64,000 nt of DNA, from NCBI RefSeq assembly GCF_023336505.1, contig NZ_JAMAST010000010.1:1-64000 (forward strand), given 5' to 3'. The notes under the pieces are model-generated. The model made no database searches, had not been told where the DNA came from, and was given only the letters and a program-made list of their open reading frames with translations. The stretch comes from Sporolactobacillus mangiferae. GTDB taxonomy: Bacteria; Bacillota; Bacilli; Bacillales; Sporolactobacillaceae. The position numbers were made by a program, and so were the translations under genes. Positions 52,897 through 61,531 of the stretch are shown piece after piece (within the stretch, counting starts at the first letter, position 1; every line of letters starts with the position of its first letter).

Positions 52897-52969
52897 TGGA
52901 GCCTAGGAGGATCGAACTCCTGACCTCCTGCGTGCAAAGCAGGCGCTCTCCCAGCTGAGCTAAGGCCCC
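52897..52969 (-). tRNA. tRNA-Ala (TGC)
   Basis: Acceptor GGGGCCT pairs with AGGCTCC, the anticodon loop contains TGC, and the T loop is TTCGATC. CCA is not encoded. Confidence 0.93.
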
Positions 52970-52972
52970 ATA

Positions 52973-53047
52973 TGGAGCGGAAGACGGGATTCAAACCCGC
53001 GACCCCCACCATGGCAAGGTGATGTTCTATCACTGAACTACTTCCGC
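52973..53047 (-). tRNA. tRNA-Gly (GCC)
   Basis: Acceptor GCGGAAG pairs with CTTCCGC, the anticodon is GCC in CTTGCCATG, the T loop is TTTGAAT, and CCA is encoded. Confidence 0.93.
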
Positions 53048-53072
53048 AAAACCAATAAATTATAAAATTAAA

Positions 53073-53158
53073 TGCGGATGAGAGGACTTGAACCTCCACG
53101 TCCGGTAAAGGACACTAGAACCTGAATCTAGCGCGTCTGCCAATTCCGCCACACCCGC
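53073..53158 (-). tRNA. tRNA-Leu (CAG)
   Basis: Long variable arm; anticodon stem CTAGA/TCTAG around loop TTCAGGT gives CAG. Acceptor GCGGGTG pairs with CATCCGC. CCA is not encoded. Confidence 0.9.
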
Positions 53159-53168
53159 ATCATAAAAA

Positions 53169-53244
53169 TGGTGGGCCATGAAGGTCTCGAACCTTCGACC
53201 CTCTGATTAAGAGTCAGATGCTCTACCAACTGAGCTAATGGCCC
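53169..53244 (-). tRNA. tRNA-Lys (CTT)
   Basis: Anticodon stem TCTGA/TCAGA around loop CTCTTAA gives CTT. Acceptor GGGCCAT pairs with ATGGCCC, and CCA is encoded. CTT is the less common Lys isoacceptor in Bacillales. Confidence 0.9.
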
Positions 53245-53257
53245 GCAAATGAATAAA

Positions 53258-53342
53258 TGGTGGAGGGAGAAGGATTCGAACCTTCGAACCCGTTGGGAAC
53301 GGATTTACAGTCCGTCGCGTTTAGCCTCTTCGCTATCCCTCC
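53258..53342 (-). tRNA. tRNA-Tyr (GTA)
   Basis: Class II with a long variable arm. GACTGTAAAT gives anticodon GTA. Acceptor GGAGGGA pairs with TCCCTCC, and CCA is encoded. Confidence 0.93.
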
Positions 53343-53360
53343 ATATTAACGTTTAACCAA

Positions 53361-53436
<76 letters not shown>

Positions 53437-53444
53437 GGAATAAA

Positions 53445-53517
53445 TGGAGGATATAGGGCTCGAACCTATGACCCTCTGCTTGTAAGGCAGACGCTCTCCC
53501 AGCTGAGCTAATCCTCC
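53445..53517 (-). tRNA. tRNA-Val (TAC)
   Basis: Stem TCTGC/GCAGA around loop CTTACAA gives anticodon TAC. Acceptor GGAGGAT pairs with ATCCTCC. CCA is not encoded. Confidence 0.92.
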
Positions 53518-53521
53518 AAAG

Positions 53522-53593
53522 TGACCCGTACGGGATTCGAACCCATGAACCCACCGTGAAAGGGTGGTGTCTTAACCACTTGACGAACGGGCC
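53522..53593 (-). tRNA. tRNA-Glu (TTC)
   Basis: CCTTTCACGG gives anticodon TTC, with the T loop TTCGAAT. Acceptor GGCCCGT pairs with ACGGGTC. CCA is not encoded. It is the promoter-proximal tRNA of the cluster. Confidence 0.92.
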
Positions 53594-53622
53594 ATGCTTG
53601 TCCGTCGCAATCGACGCTCTTT

Positions 53623-53651
53623 ATTATATACAGATTAACAATGCTTGTAAA
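53623..53651 (-). promoter_or_regulatory. Promoter of the tRNA cluster
   Basis: TTTACA (53651-53646), a 17-bp spacer and TATAAT (53628-53623) stand 30 bp before tRNA-Glu, a strong SigA-type match. Confidence 0.78.
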
Positions 53652-53799
53652 GAAAAAAACAAAAGCCTTTCTATTCAGAATATTAATGAGTTCACAGGCA
53701 TTGAATTTTTCGATGCAACGTATGCACCTGTCTTTCAGATTTTCAAGGTGCTGCTTCTGCAGGACGTCATGACAGGAAACCTTATGTTTTTCACGCGTG

Positions 53800-53830
53800 A
53801 AAAGAGGACCCGCTGGGCGGGTCCTCTTTT
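53800..53830. terminator. Strong GC-rich terminator
   Basis: AAAAGAGGACCCGC (53800-53813) pairs with GCGGGTCCTCTTTT (53817-53830). It stops the small DUF3918-like gene on the minus strand and any plus-strand transcript. Confidence 0.8.
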
Positions 53831-53836
53831 CCTGAA

Positions 53837-53995
53837 TCAGTCATTCTCCGGAAACAGCTCTTTCTGCCGCATCATTTTATCCATGCGACCTTTCACAGCC
53901 TGTCCGATACGATTGTTTGGTTTCATCATCTGATAGCAGGCTGCTCCAATGCCGATTGAAGTAATTAGCGGAATCCATCCAATCGTTGATTTCAT
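53837..53995 (-). CDS. Small DUF3918/YrzQ-like protein
   Basis: A 52-aa protein with a hydrophobic N terminus (TIGWIPLITSIGIGAACYQMM) and a basic tail, like the DUF3918 small proteins of Bacillales. The start M-K-S-T-I is chosen by likeness, and the upstream GGTGGTG is a weak ribosome site; the longer frame begins at 54031. Function unknown. Confidence 0.5.
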   Translation of the reverse strand: MKSTIGWIPLITSIGIGAACYQMMKPNNRIGQAVKGRMDKMMRQKELFPEND

Positions 53996-54089
53996 TTCTG
54001 CTACACCACCAGCGAAGATTTGTCCATTCAATCCGGACGAATATAGTTTAACCAGGGCATCGGTTTCGATGCGTGTGAGTCATTGCCAG

Positions 54090-54890
54090 CTACTTACTGA
54101 CAGGTACTTCACGCAAATATTCTTCGAGCGTTTCATTGGACGCAGTTATTTTCTTGGCTGCGGAAACGCCAACATAGCGCAGATGCCATGCCTCGTATTC
54201 ATATCCGGTGATCTCTTCCTTACCTTTCGGGTAACGAACGATGAATCCGAAGTCCTGAGCGTGCTGTGCCAGCCAGGCAGCCTCAGGCGTATGATTAAAC
54301 GCCTGAGTGGCCGCATCTTTCCCCTTAATTCCGGACACATCGATGGCGAGCCCCGTTTCATGTTCACTTGTTCCCGGATACGCACTGTAGGTCCGCGCTT
54401 TGCTTGCGCCATCCCTTTGCTCGTAGTAACGAAATAACGCCACCTGCGTCTTATGGGAGCGATAGGCGGAAACACCGGCAAGCTCTATACCATCATTGTG
54501 TGCAGCTGCAAAAAGTGCTTTCAGAGGCTGCGCAGCCGCCGCGCGCATTTTCTTTTTCTCTGATTTTCCGGAAAAGATAAAAGGAACATCTAAATCCACA
54601 AGGTCTTTTGGCACATAATCGTCCGGAAGCTTGAAGTATTTATTCACCAGCACAAGATTGCTCTCAGGGTCAGCCACAACATGGATACTGTTTTGCTGTA
54701 TCGCCGATACTGTTTTTTCTGAAGATGGTGAGCGGTGATCATTCACAGTCTTCTTTTCAGACTGAGAGGTGCGGGTCTGTTGCGCGGAGCCAGAATCAGA
54801 CTTTTCCGCCCAGGGCCACGAAGTGCAGGCGGACAATCCAAGACAGACGGCAATCGCACCGGCTGTATAAACTATTTTATATTTCGTCAA
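54090..54890 (-). CDS. VanY-like D-Ala-D-Ala carboxypeptidase lipoprotein
   Basis: A 266-aa M15B peptidase with a lipobox LGLSAC and a hydrophilic linker. The zinc and catalytic motifs are SAYRSHKTQVALF, GTSEHETGLAIDVSG and EAWHLRYVG. It trims D-Ala from peptidoglycan stem peptides outside the cell. A TTG start at 54890 is chosen for TTGGAGCG upstream; a longer frame begins at 54920. Confidence 0.85.
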   Translation of the reverse strand: MTKYKIVYTAGAIAVCLGLSACTSWPWAEKSDSGSAQQTRTSQSEKKTVNDHRSPSSEKTVSAIQQNSIHVVADPESNLVLVNKYFKLPDDYVPKDLVDLDVPFIFSGKSEKKKMRAAAAQPLKALFAAAHNDGIELAGVSAYRSHKTQVALFRYYEQRDGASKARTYSAYPGTSEHETGLAIDVSGIKGKDAATQAFNHTPEAAWLAQHAQDFGFIVRYPKGKEEITGYEYEAWHLRYVGVSAAKKITASNETLEEYLREVPVSK

Positions 54891-55069
54891 AACAAACGCT
54901 CCAATTGTATGATTGTTCAAAGTCAGCCATAGAATGTGCCAAATTGCACGATATTATAATGTATTCGAAACATATCATGCGAATTCAGGCATAAAAAAAG
55001 AGATCCATAAATTGGATCCGTACAATTGAAGGATTTTGGTTCATGTGCAGAAATTATTGGCCGCGCAAA

Positions 55070-55198
55070 TCATCCAATGAAGAGTTTAACGTTAATAATC
55101 ACTGAAATTATCAAGGCGATATTCGTCAGCAACAATTTACGATTCAGTCTGACGGAAGCTTCATTTTGAGAAACATCATTAGCTTGATGCTCATTCAT
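55070..55198 (-). CDS. Candidate 42-aa single-pass membrane protein
   Basis: MNEHQANDVSQNEASVRL begins a 42-aa frame that ends in one hydrophobic helix (LLLTNIALIISVIINVKLF). AGAGGTG precedes the ATG at a slightly long distance. I do not recognise it. The gap 54891-55417 otherwise holds only a terminator. Confidence 0.4.
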   Translation of the reverse strand: MNEHQANDVSQNEASVRLNRKLLLTNIALIISVIINVKLFIG

Positions 55199-55340
55199 GA
55201 TTTTCTGCACCTCTGGCGTTCACTCATTTAATAATTCCATCATATCCTGTAAATATTGAGTCGGTATGATTGTTTTTTTAAGCTCATGTAAAAAAGCATG
55301 TTACAGGTTCACGCACCCTCCTCAAATTAAATGCTTTATG

Positions 55341-55379
55341 AAATTCACCTTGCGCTCATAGACGCAAGGTGAATTTTTT
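55341..55379. terminator. Terminator downstream of the stress-protein gene
   Basis: AAATTCACCTTGCG (55341-55354) is perfectly inverted by CGCAAGGTGAATTT (55363-55376), with a T run on both sides. Confidence 0.8.
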
Positions 55380-55417
55380 ACAAAAATGAGTGATCGCGTA
55401 TCCGGCGATAGACTCAA

Positions 55418-55843
55418 TTATTTAATAATCAGAACAGGGACTTTCGAACGCTGGACAACACCGTGGCTTACGCTGCCCAGAAATTCTTTGACACCGCTTA
55501 AACCGCGGCTGCCAATCACAATCAGGTCATAATCGTTTTCACTGGCAAATTCAAGGATGGTATGCACCGGCTGTCCTTCTTCCACAAACAGGTGCGTGGC
55601 ATTTGGTAATTCATCAAGCACTTTTTGTGCCCGTCTCACGATTTCATGCCCATACTTGAGTGTCGATTCACGCACTTCGCGGTATACATCGCCAACAATA
55701 AATTGATTCGTCGGCACTGTGACGACATTAAGGACATCAAGTTCGGACTTTTCATCGATTCGCGCCAGGTCCGCAGCTTTCTGCAGCGCTTTTTTAGACA
55801 GATCCGAATCATCGTAGGAAACCAATATTTTTGAAAACAACAT
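55418..55843 (-). CDS. Universal stress protein (UspA family)
   Basis: A 141-aa single-domain Usp. It begins FSKILVSYDDSDLSKKAL and has the nucleotide-binding end IVIGSRGLSGVKEFLGSVSHGVV, the G-x2-G-x9-G-S/T type for ATP-binding members. The start is ATG at 55843, after GGGCGGTG. Monocistronic. Confidence 0.9.
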   Translation of the reverse strand: MLFSKILVSYDDSDLSKKALQKAADLARIDEKSELDVLNVVTVPTNQFIVGDVYREVRESTLKYGHEIVRRAQKVLDELPNATHLFVEEGQPVHTILEFASENDYDLIVIGSRGLSGVKEFLGSVSHGVVQRSKVPVLIIK

Positions 55844-56222
55844 ACCGATCACCGCCCTTTTTCACATTTGACACAGAGGGCCTTAGAAAGGAGAGTTGCC
55901 GAATCCGCAATTCTTTTTTCAGGCATGCTCTGTCCTCTTCTATTTTAACACAGGAATGAGTCGCTGATTTATGCCTTTTGAAGTGCGTCATCTCGCTGGC
56001 ACGCATCAGCTGGAACAATCCCGCAGGCGCCCGCACACCTGTCCCTTTTTTCAATTATTGCTTACCATTTTCTTATATCTGCGTTATATTAATAGGGAGC
56101 AATACAGACACAGAACCTATTAGTTGGTAACGTTTTCATTAGTTTACGCCGGTCTTTCGCGGCTCTTTTGTAAAGCGATCAGATCACCTGTTAAAAAATT
56201 GGTGAGAAATCGAGGGTTTAAC
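55844..56222. other. Divergent intergenic region, no gene seen
   Basis: The region between the usp and EamA genes has AT-rich promoter-like sequence around 56060-56100 (TTATATTAATAGG), but no convincing spaced promoter, repeat or RNA. Confidence 0.4.
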
Positions 56223-57200
56223 ATGAAAAAAGGCTTAATTTTTATTGGTTTTTCAACTCTGTTCTTTAGCACGATGGAAATTGCCATCAAGCTTGCGGGT
56301 GCGCAGTTCAACCCGATGCAGCTCAATTTTCTGCGCTTTCTTATTGGCTCCATTGTCCTTTCGCCGCTTGCATTGAAGCATTTAAAAGGAAGCGGATTTA
56401 CGCTCGATAAAAGCAAAGTGCTTTACTTCCTGTTCTCGGGATTCATGTGTGTCGTCGTCAGCATGACCTTCTTTCAAATGGCCATTGTCTACGCGAAAGC
56501 ATCAACCGTTGCTATTCTGTTCAGCTGCAATGCGGTATTTGTCATTCCTTTTGCTCACTTCTTTCTAAAAGAAAAGTTAACCAGATGGTCGCTTCTGTCA
56601 CTCGCTGTCAGTCTGGTCGGCATGATCTGCATTGTCAATCCTGAGAATCTGACGAACATCACCGGCATTACCCTGTCGCTAATTGCCGCCGTTACATTCG
56701 CGCTGTACGGCATTATCGGACGCAAAGGCAGCCTGAAATACGGCTTTGACGGTGTTGTTCAGAGCAGCTTCAGCTTTCTTACCGGAAGTTTTGAACTGCT
56801 GATCCTGATCTGGATGAGCAAAATCGGAGCGGTCGCTCATTGGCTGAAAAGTATCGGCCTCAGTGATTTTGCCAACATTCCGGTTTTACAGGGAATCTCA
56901 TGGAACACTGTTCCGACCCTGATTTATCTTGGCGTTTTCGTCACCGGCCTTGGCTTCAGTTTTTATTTTCTCGCCATGGAAGCAACCTCTGCTTCGACGG
57001 CATCTCTGGTATTCTTTATTAAGCCCGCACTGGCGCCTGTACTTGCGTTGCTCATTCTTGGTGAAGCGCTCACGTTCAATGTACTGTCCGGCATCGCACT
57101 GATCCTTGTCGGGTCATGCATCGAGCTGTTCTCAGGCAATCGTCAGGCGAAGCTTAAAAGATCAAAACTGTTGGAACAAAACGAAGTCCATGTCCATTAA
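56223..57200 (+). CDS. EamA/DMT-family transporter
   Basis: A 325-aa protein with ten membrane segments in two EamA repeats. IKLAGAQFNPMQLNFLRFLIGS begins the first (residues cut here), and FIKPALAPVLALLILGE ends the second. The start is ATG at 56223, after ATCGAGGG; a longer frame to 56124 has no ribosome site. The substrate cannot be told. A terminator follows at once. Confidence 0.85.
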   Translation: MKKGLIFIGFSTLFFSTMEIAIKLAGAQFNPMQLNFLRFLIGSIVLSPLALKHLKGSGFTLDKSKVLYFLFSGFMCVVVSMTFFQMAIVYAKASTVAILFSCNAVFVIPFAHFFLKEKLTRWSLLSLAVSLVGMICIVNPENLTNITGITLSLIAAVTFALYGIIGRKGSLKYGFDGVVQSSFSFLTGSFELLILIWMSKIGAVAHWLKSIGLSDFANIPVLQGISWNTVPTLIYLGVFVTGLGFSFYFLAMEATSASTASLVFFIKPALAPVLALLILGEALTFNVLSGIALILVGSCIELFSGNRQAKLKRSKLLEQNEVHVH

Positions 57201-57210
57201 TCGACGCAAA

Positions 57211-57248
57211 AACAGACCGATCCCTTTCAGATCGGCCTGTTTTTTTTC
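57211..57248 (+). terminator. Terminator of the EamA gene
   Basis: ACAGACCGAT (57212-57221) pairs with ATCGGCCTGT (57231-57240) with one mismatch, and eight T follow. Confidence 0.85.
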
Positions 57249-57498
57249 AGTCCTCCCGCTCTACGCTTAGAATTCTGCCGTCTTTTGAAGCAACCTCCAC
57301 TTCAAAAACAACTTCCTGATCCGTCAGCACATAGACCTCATATTTCAACAGATGGTTTTCAAGCTCCAAATCGACATGAATAATTTGGCCGGGTACTCTG
57401 ACAACAGCAATCTCTGCCGCCTGCTGCGCGGTTATTCGTTGACGATACCCATCGGTCTGCTGGTTGACCATTCCGCCAGCAGGATTATTTCCGTACAT
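57247..57498 (-). CDS. PepSY-domain protein
   Basis: An 83-aa protein with a PepSY-type domain: ITAQQAAEIAVVRVPGQIIHVD, then YEVYVLTDQEVVFEVEVAS and GRILSVERED. The start M-Y-G-N-N is set by GATGAGGAGG; upstream codons to 57531 lack a ribosome site. There is no signal peptide, so it is cytoplasmic. Function unknown. Confidence 0.75.
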   Translation of the reverse strand: MYGNNPAGGMVNQQTDGYRQRITAQQAAEIAVVRVPGQIIHVDLELENHLLKYEVYVLTDQEVVFEVEVASKDGRILSVERED

Positions 57499-57584
57499 AA
57501 AAAAGGCCTCCTCATCATCAATAATCGTCATCTTCCTTAAGATATGATGAAGAGGCTGTGCACGTGACGACTGCCTATTTTCTG

Positions 57585-58790
57585 TTATCTAATAAAGTAC
57601 TTCTGCTTTTTGTACACAGCAGCCAATTTTTGAATACCCTCGCGAATAGTAATCTCATCGCAGAAACTGAACGCCAGCCGCAAATCATTCGTCGGTTTTC
57701 CGTGCAAATAAAAAGCTTTGCCATCCACAAAGCTGACGCCAACCTTAACAGATTCATGCAGCAACCGTGTTGTATCTGTCTTAGTCGGAAAGGTCAGCCA
57801 CAAAAAGAAGCCGCCTTCCGGTTTTTCAAATGAGACCTCATCACCGAAGAACTCGTGAATGGCCTCAACCATCACATCACGTCTCATTCGGTAACCTGTA
57901 ATCAGCGGCTCTAAATGATTTTCAAAATCGTTTTTTTCAAGATAATCACTCACAATTTCCTGCATCAGGACACTGGTCAGGCCTTCCGTCTTGATAATTT
58001 TCATTTTAGACAGTACATCCGGATTTTGACAGATTACCCATGCCATACGAATGCCCGGCGCGACAATTTTCGAGAATGTGCTCAGATAAATCACTCGCTC
58101 CGGACCGAAGGAATAGATGGACGGCCAAAACTCACCGGTAAAATTCAGCTCTACATAGGCATCGTCTTCAACGATATAGACGTTGTATGCGTAAGCCAGC
58201 TGTGCCAGTTTTCGGCGACGTTCTACGGACAGGCGGATACCGGCGGGATTATGATAATTCGGCAGTACATAGATGAATTTCGGCATTGGGCGCTTGCCTG
58301 CTGCTGCTTCGATTAATGCCGATTCAACGAGATCAACACGCAGACCGTCACCGTCGACAGGAAAAGCGGACAACTGATTTTCCGCCAAATAAAAGGCGCG
58401 CAGCGCACCAAAATAAACCGGTGCCTCAACCCACACCGAGTCACCGGGATCCGTCAGTGTCCGAGCGACCAGATCAATCCCTTGGTTCGATCCGGATGTA
58501 ATCATGATCTGGTCTGTGTTGACCTGAATGGCACGCAGCTGCGAACGCTGGCGAATCCATTCCAGTATACGCTGCTGTCCCGGTCCCCCCGAATATTGAA
58601 GTGCCTGGGTTCCTTCCGACTTCAGCGCTCCTGTCGCCGATTCGACCAGCGCATCAATCGGAAAGGATTTCGGATACGGGAAGCCAAAGGCAAGCGGAAT
58701 CATCCCCGGATGTTCACCGGAAAAAGCTGAACCTACAAGCGGTACATCATCAAAACGTTTTGAAAAATCATAGTGTTGCAAATTTTTCAT
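57585..58790 (-). CDS. PLP-dependent aminotransferase (2-aminoadipate/LysN type)
   Basis: A 401-aa class I/II aminotransferase, related to the MocR/LysN group but lacking the HTH domain. It has SGSNQGIDLVARTLTDPGD, PNYHNPAGIRLSVERR and the PLP lysine in YLSTFSKIVAPGIRMAW, with FSFCDEITIREGI at the end. The start is ATG at 58790, after GAGGAG. The amino donor and acceptor are unknown. Confidence 0.85.
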   Translation of the reverse strand: MKNLQHYDFSKRFDDVPLVGSAFSGEHPGMIPLAFGFPYPKSFPIDALVESATGALKSEGTQALQYSGGPGQQRILEWIRQRSQLRAIQVNTDQIMITSGSNQGIDLVARTLTDPGDSVWVEAPVYFGALRAFYLAENQLSAFPVDGDGLRVDLVESALIEAAAGKRPMPKFIYVLPNYHNPAGIRLSVERRRKLAQLAYAYNVYIVEDDAYVELNFTGEFWPSIYSFGPERVIYLSTFSKIVAPGIRMAWVICQNPDVLSKMKIIKTEGLTSVLMQEIVSDYLEKNDFENHLEPLITGYRMRRDVMVEAIHEFFGDEVSFEKPEGGFFLWLTFPTKTDTTRLLHESVKVGVSFVDGKAFYLHGKPTNDLRLAFSFCDEITIREGIQKLAAVYKKQKYFIR

Positions 58791-58963
58791 CGGCCATTTC
58801 TCCTCATGCACATTTTTTTCGGTTACTGCGCACTGATGCCTCGATCAATCAGTTGCTTAGTAAAACTTAGTCTTATTATAATGAAAAAATGGTCGATACG
58901 GCTATATAATTTTAAAAAATTTTTATAATAATAATTATTCATTATCGACCTAAATGTCTGAAA

Positions 58964-59006
58964 TAAAAAAAGAGCCTGTGCAGGCCCAATACTCGGGGAC
59001 AAGCCT
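58964..59006 (-). terminator. Terminator of the phn transporter operon
   Basis: On the minus strand AGGCTTGT (59006-58999) pairs with ACAGGCT (58979-58973), enclosing a CCC/GGG stem, and is followed by a T run. Confidence 0.7.
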
Positions 59007-59068
59007 ATCGCTTTGCCCGAATTTATAGTAAACCACTGATCTGTACGTAAACTGAACACGGGGTGAAC

Positions 59069-59917
59069 TCAGATTCTGATTCGCGCTTTGATTTGCGTAG
59101 AGAGAATCTCAAGAACAATCGCAATCGCAAGGATAAAGTAAGTGATCGTTCCCATCTCTCTTATATCGAAATAAAACGCGCCAGCCATAAACATTTCATA
59201 GCCGATTCCGCCCGCTCCCGCTGCTGCACCCATCGCAACGGCAACACCAAAATTGACTTCAAAGCGCATAAATGTCCACGAAATCAGTGATGTGAGCGCG
59301 TTCGGTACGATCGATTGAAAGACGATTTGCCACCATCCGGCTCCTGTTGCCTTTAAAGCTTCAATGGCTCCTTCATCAATCTCTTCAAATGACTCCGAAT
59401 ACGCTTTTGTCAGGTAACTGATGGAGTGAAAGGACATGCCAATGACGGCGGCAACGCTGCCCAGTCCTGCAGCAATGGCAAAAATCAGCACCCAAAGAAC
59501 GGTTGGCACAGCACGAATGATTGCAACGATCGTCTTTACAATATTAGATGTCGTTTTATTGGTTAAATTTTCAGCTGCAAGCAGCGAAAGAAAAAAGGCG
59601 ACAACCGCACCAACAATCGTAGTCAGAAGACCAAGCGCGAGTGTTACCGTCACACCTTCGACCGCTTGTGAAAAAGTAAAATGATTAAAATGCGGTTGAA
59701 TAAAGACCGTTTTAAAATTAGCAAATGTCGCCATGAGGCTTGGCCAGAACTTTAAATTCTGATTATTGAACGTGAAAAATCCATAGATCGTTAAAAGCGC
59801 AAGCACAGTCATCGTGGTCCGTATAACAATATTTGATTTCGTTAGCTTTTTTGTTTTGATCATTGCGGGTGCCGAAGTCATGGCGGGACTGATTCTGGGT
59901 GGTTCCTTCATACTCAT
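59069..59917 (-). CDS. phnE: Phosphonate-type ABC permease (second PhnE)
   Basis: A 282-aa permease with six membrane segments and the EAA loop SFEEIDEGAIEALKATGAGW. Paired with the preceding 261-aa permease (1-bp overlap), it likely forms the heterodimeric channel. It is the last gene before the terminator. Confidence 0.85.
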   Translation of the reverse strand: MSMKEPPRISPAMTSAPAMIKTKKLTKSNIVIRTTMTVLALLTIYGFFTFNNQNLKFWPSLMATFANFKTVFIQPHFNHFTFSQAVEGVTVTLALGLLTTIVGAVVAFFLSLLAAENLTNKTTSNIVKTIVAIIRAVPTVLWVLIFAIAAGLGSVAAVIGMSFHSISYLTKAYSESFEEIDEGAIEALKATGAGWWQIVFQSIVPNALTSLISWTFMRFEVNFGVAVAMGAAAGAGGIGYEMFMAGAFYFDIREMGTITYFILAIAIVLEILSTQIKARIRI

Positions 59918-60702
59918 TACAACATCGCCCTTCTCACGTAGTTTGACAGTTGTTCAATAAGCAAAATTGAAATGACGATGACAACGACCACCAGACTTGC
60001 CGCGTGATAATCCATTCGTTTGTAATACAGATCAAAAATATAACCGATTCCTGAACCGGTAAGAATGCCTACCAGGGTTGCCGCGCGAATATTGGTTTCA
60101 ATCATAAATAAGATCCAGCTCATGATTTGCGAAATACTTGACGGAACAACCGCCTGAAAAATTGTGGGAACATATCCGGCACCGGCTGATTTTAGTGCTT
60201 CAACCGGATCAGTTCCGGATTCATCAATCGTTTCCATAAATGCGCGCGTCAGAAAACCAAATGATGCAATGAAAAGTGCAAAAAAACCGGTTAACGACGT
60301 TTGTCCGAACGTCAGAAGCAACACGATCGACCATACACTGACATCGATATTTCGCGAAAGATTGGCAAAGGCGCGGCTTAAGACTGCAAGAAAGTTACTT
60401 ACCTTTGTAATGCGTGAACCGAGAATGGCGAAGATAAAGGCAAAGATCGCCGCCACTACTGCCGCCGCGATCGAAACAAGCAGGGTTTCCTGCATTTTCG
60501 CCCAGATATCTGAGAGATAGGCGAGTGAATCAGCAGTCGGGTAAAAATTGGAGAATCCCCAGACAATTGCTTTTGGAATAGCCGCAATCCCCTGCGATAA
60601 ATTAAATTGAGTCAGCACGGATGATCCAAAACAAACCAGGACGATCACACCAAGAACAACGAGTGACCGCAGTCTTTTCGTTAAGAAGTACGTCTGGCTC
60701 AT
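59917..60702 (-). CDS. phnE: Phosphonate-type ABC permease (first PhnE)
   Basis: A 261-aa permease with six membrane segments and the loop MDYHAASLVVVV near the end; its EAA region is ESGTDPVEALKSAGAGYVPT. It overlaps phnC and the second permease by one base each, giving tight coupling. Confidence 0.85.
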   Translation of the reverse strand: MSQTYFLTKRLRSLVVLGVIVLVCFGSSVLTQFNLSQGIAAIPKAIVWGFSNFYPTADSLAYLSDIWAKMQETLLVSIAAAVVAAIFAFIFAILGSRITKVSNFLAVLSRAFANLSRNIDVSVWSIVLLLTFGQTSLTGFFALFIASFGFLTRAFMETIDESGTDPVEALKSAGAGYVPTIFQAVVPSSISQIMSWILFMIETNIRAATLVGILTGSGIGYIFDLYYKRMDYHAASLVVVVIVISILLIEQLSNYVRRAML

Positions 60703-61505
60703 TATTTTTCCGCCACCTTCACTCGATCATGATTCTCAATATTAATCATTAGATTGGAGGCATCCGACCCATAAATCGTTTTAATATCCCCGCTTGTCAG
60801 TTGGCTCGGCGCGCCATTAAATACAATTTGCCCTTTGCTGACACCAATGATGCGGTCCGCATAGTTCATGGCAATGTCTACTTGATGCAAATTAATGAGA
60901 ACGGTGATCTTTAATGAGTCCGAAATGTTTTTGAGATGATCCATAATCGTTTTTGCCGAACTCGGATCAAGTGAAGCAATCGGCTCGTCACACAGCATGA
61001 GCTTCGGATTCTGAATCAGTGCCCGGGCAATGCCGACCCGCTGTTTCTGACCGCCACTGAGCTGATCACACCGTTGATATATTTGCTCCTTAAGACCGAG
61101 CATTTCCAGCAGATGGTATGCCTGCTGCTTTTCGTCATTTGTAAATAAACCAAGTGATCCAGACAGCATGGATTTATATCCGAGTCGCCCATGAAGCACG
61201 TTTTCAATGACAGATAAACGTTCAACCAGATTGTAATTCTGGAAAATCATACCTATTTTTGTACGTAATTTTCTGAGCGACCGTCCTTTGAATCCCGAAA
61301 TATTCACGCTATCAAAAATAACTTCTCCGTCTGTTGCCTGAATCATTTTATTAATACAACGAAGGAGGGTTGATTTCCCTGCACCGGATGGACCGATGAC
61401 GGAAACAAACTCTCCCTCATTGACGGAGAAGTTCACATCTGATAACGCTACCGTCCCGTTTCCATATTTTTTCGAAACGTGCTTCATTTCAAGTAACGTT
61501 GTCAT
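60702..61505 (-). CDS. phnC: Phosphonate-type ABC ATPase (PhnC)
   Basis: A 267-aa ATPase with Walker A GPSGAGKSTLLR, signature QLSGGQKQRVGIARAL and Walker B LMLCDEPIASLDP. IGMIFQNYNLVERLSV is PhnC-like. The start is ATG at 61505, after GAGGAG. Confidence 0.9.
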   Translation of the reverse strand: MTTLLEMKHVSKKYGNGTVALSDVNFSVNEGEFVSVIGPSGAGKSTLLRCINKMIQATDGEVIFDSVNISGFKGRSLRKLRTKIGMIFQNYNLVERLSVIENVLHGRLGYKSMLSGSLGLFTNDEKQQAYHLLEMLGLKEQIYQRCDQLSGGQKQRVGIARALIQNPKLMLCDEPIASLDPSSAKTIMDHLKNISDSLKITVLINLHQVDIAMNYADRIIGVSKGQIVFNGAPSQLTSGDIKTIYGSDASNLMINIENHDRVKVAEK

Positions 61506-61531
61506 TGCCAACTCCTCTATTCTATTATAGT

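Noticed and set aside
52860-53099. 79-codon minus-strand open frame
   Set aside because: It runs straight through two tRNA genes.
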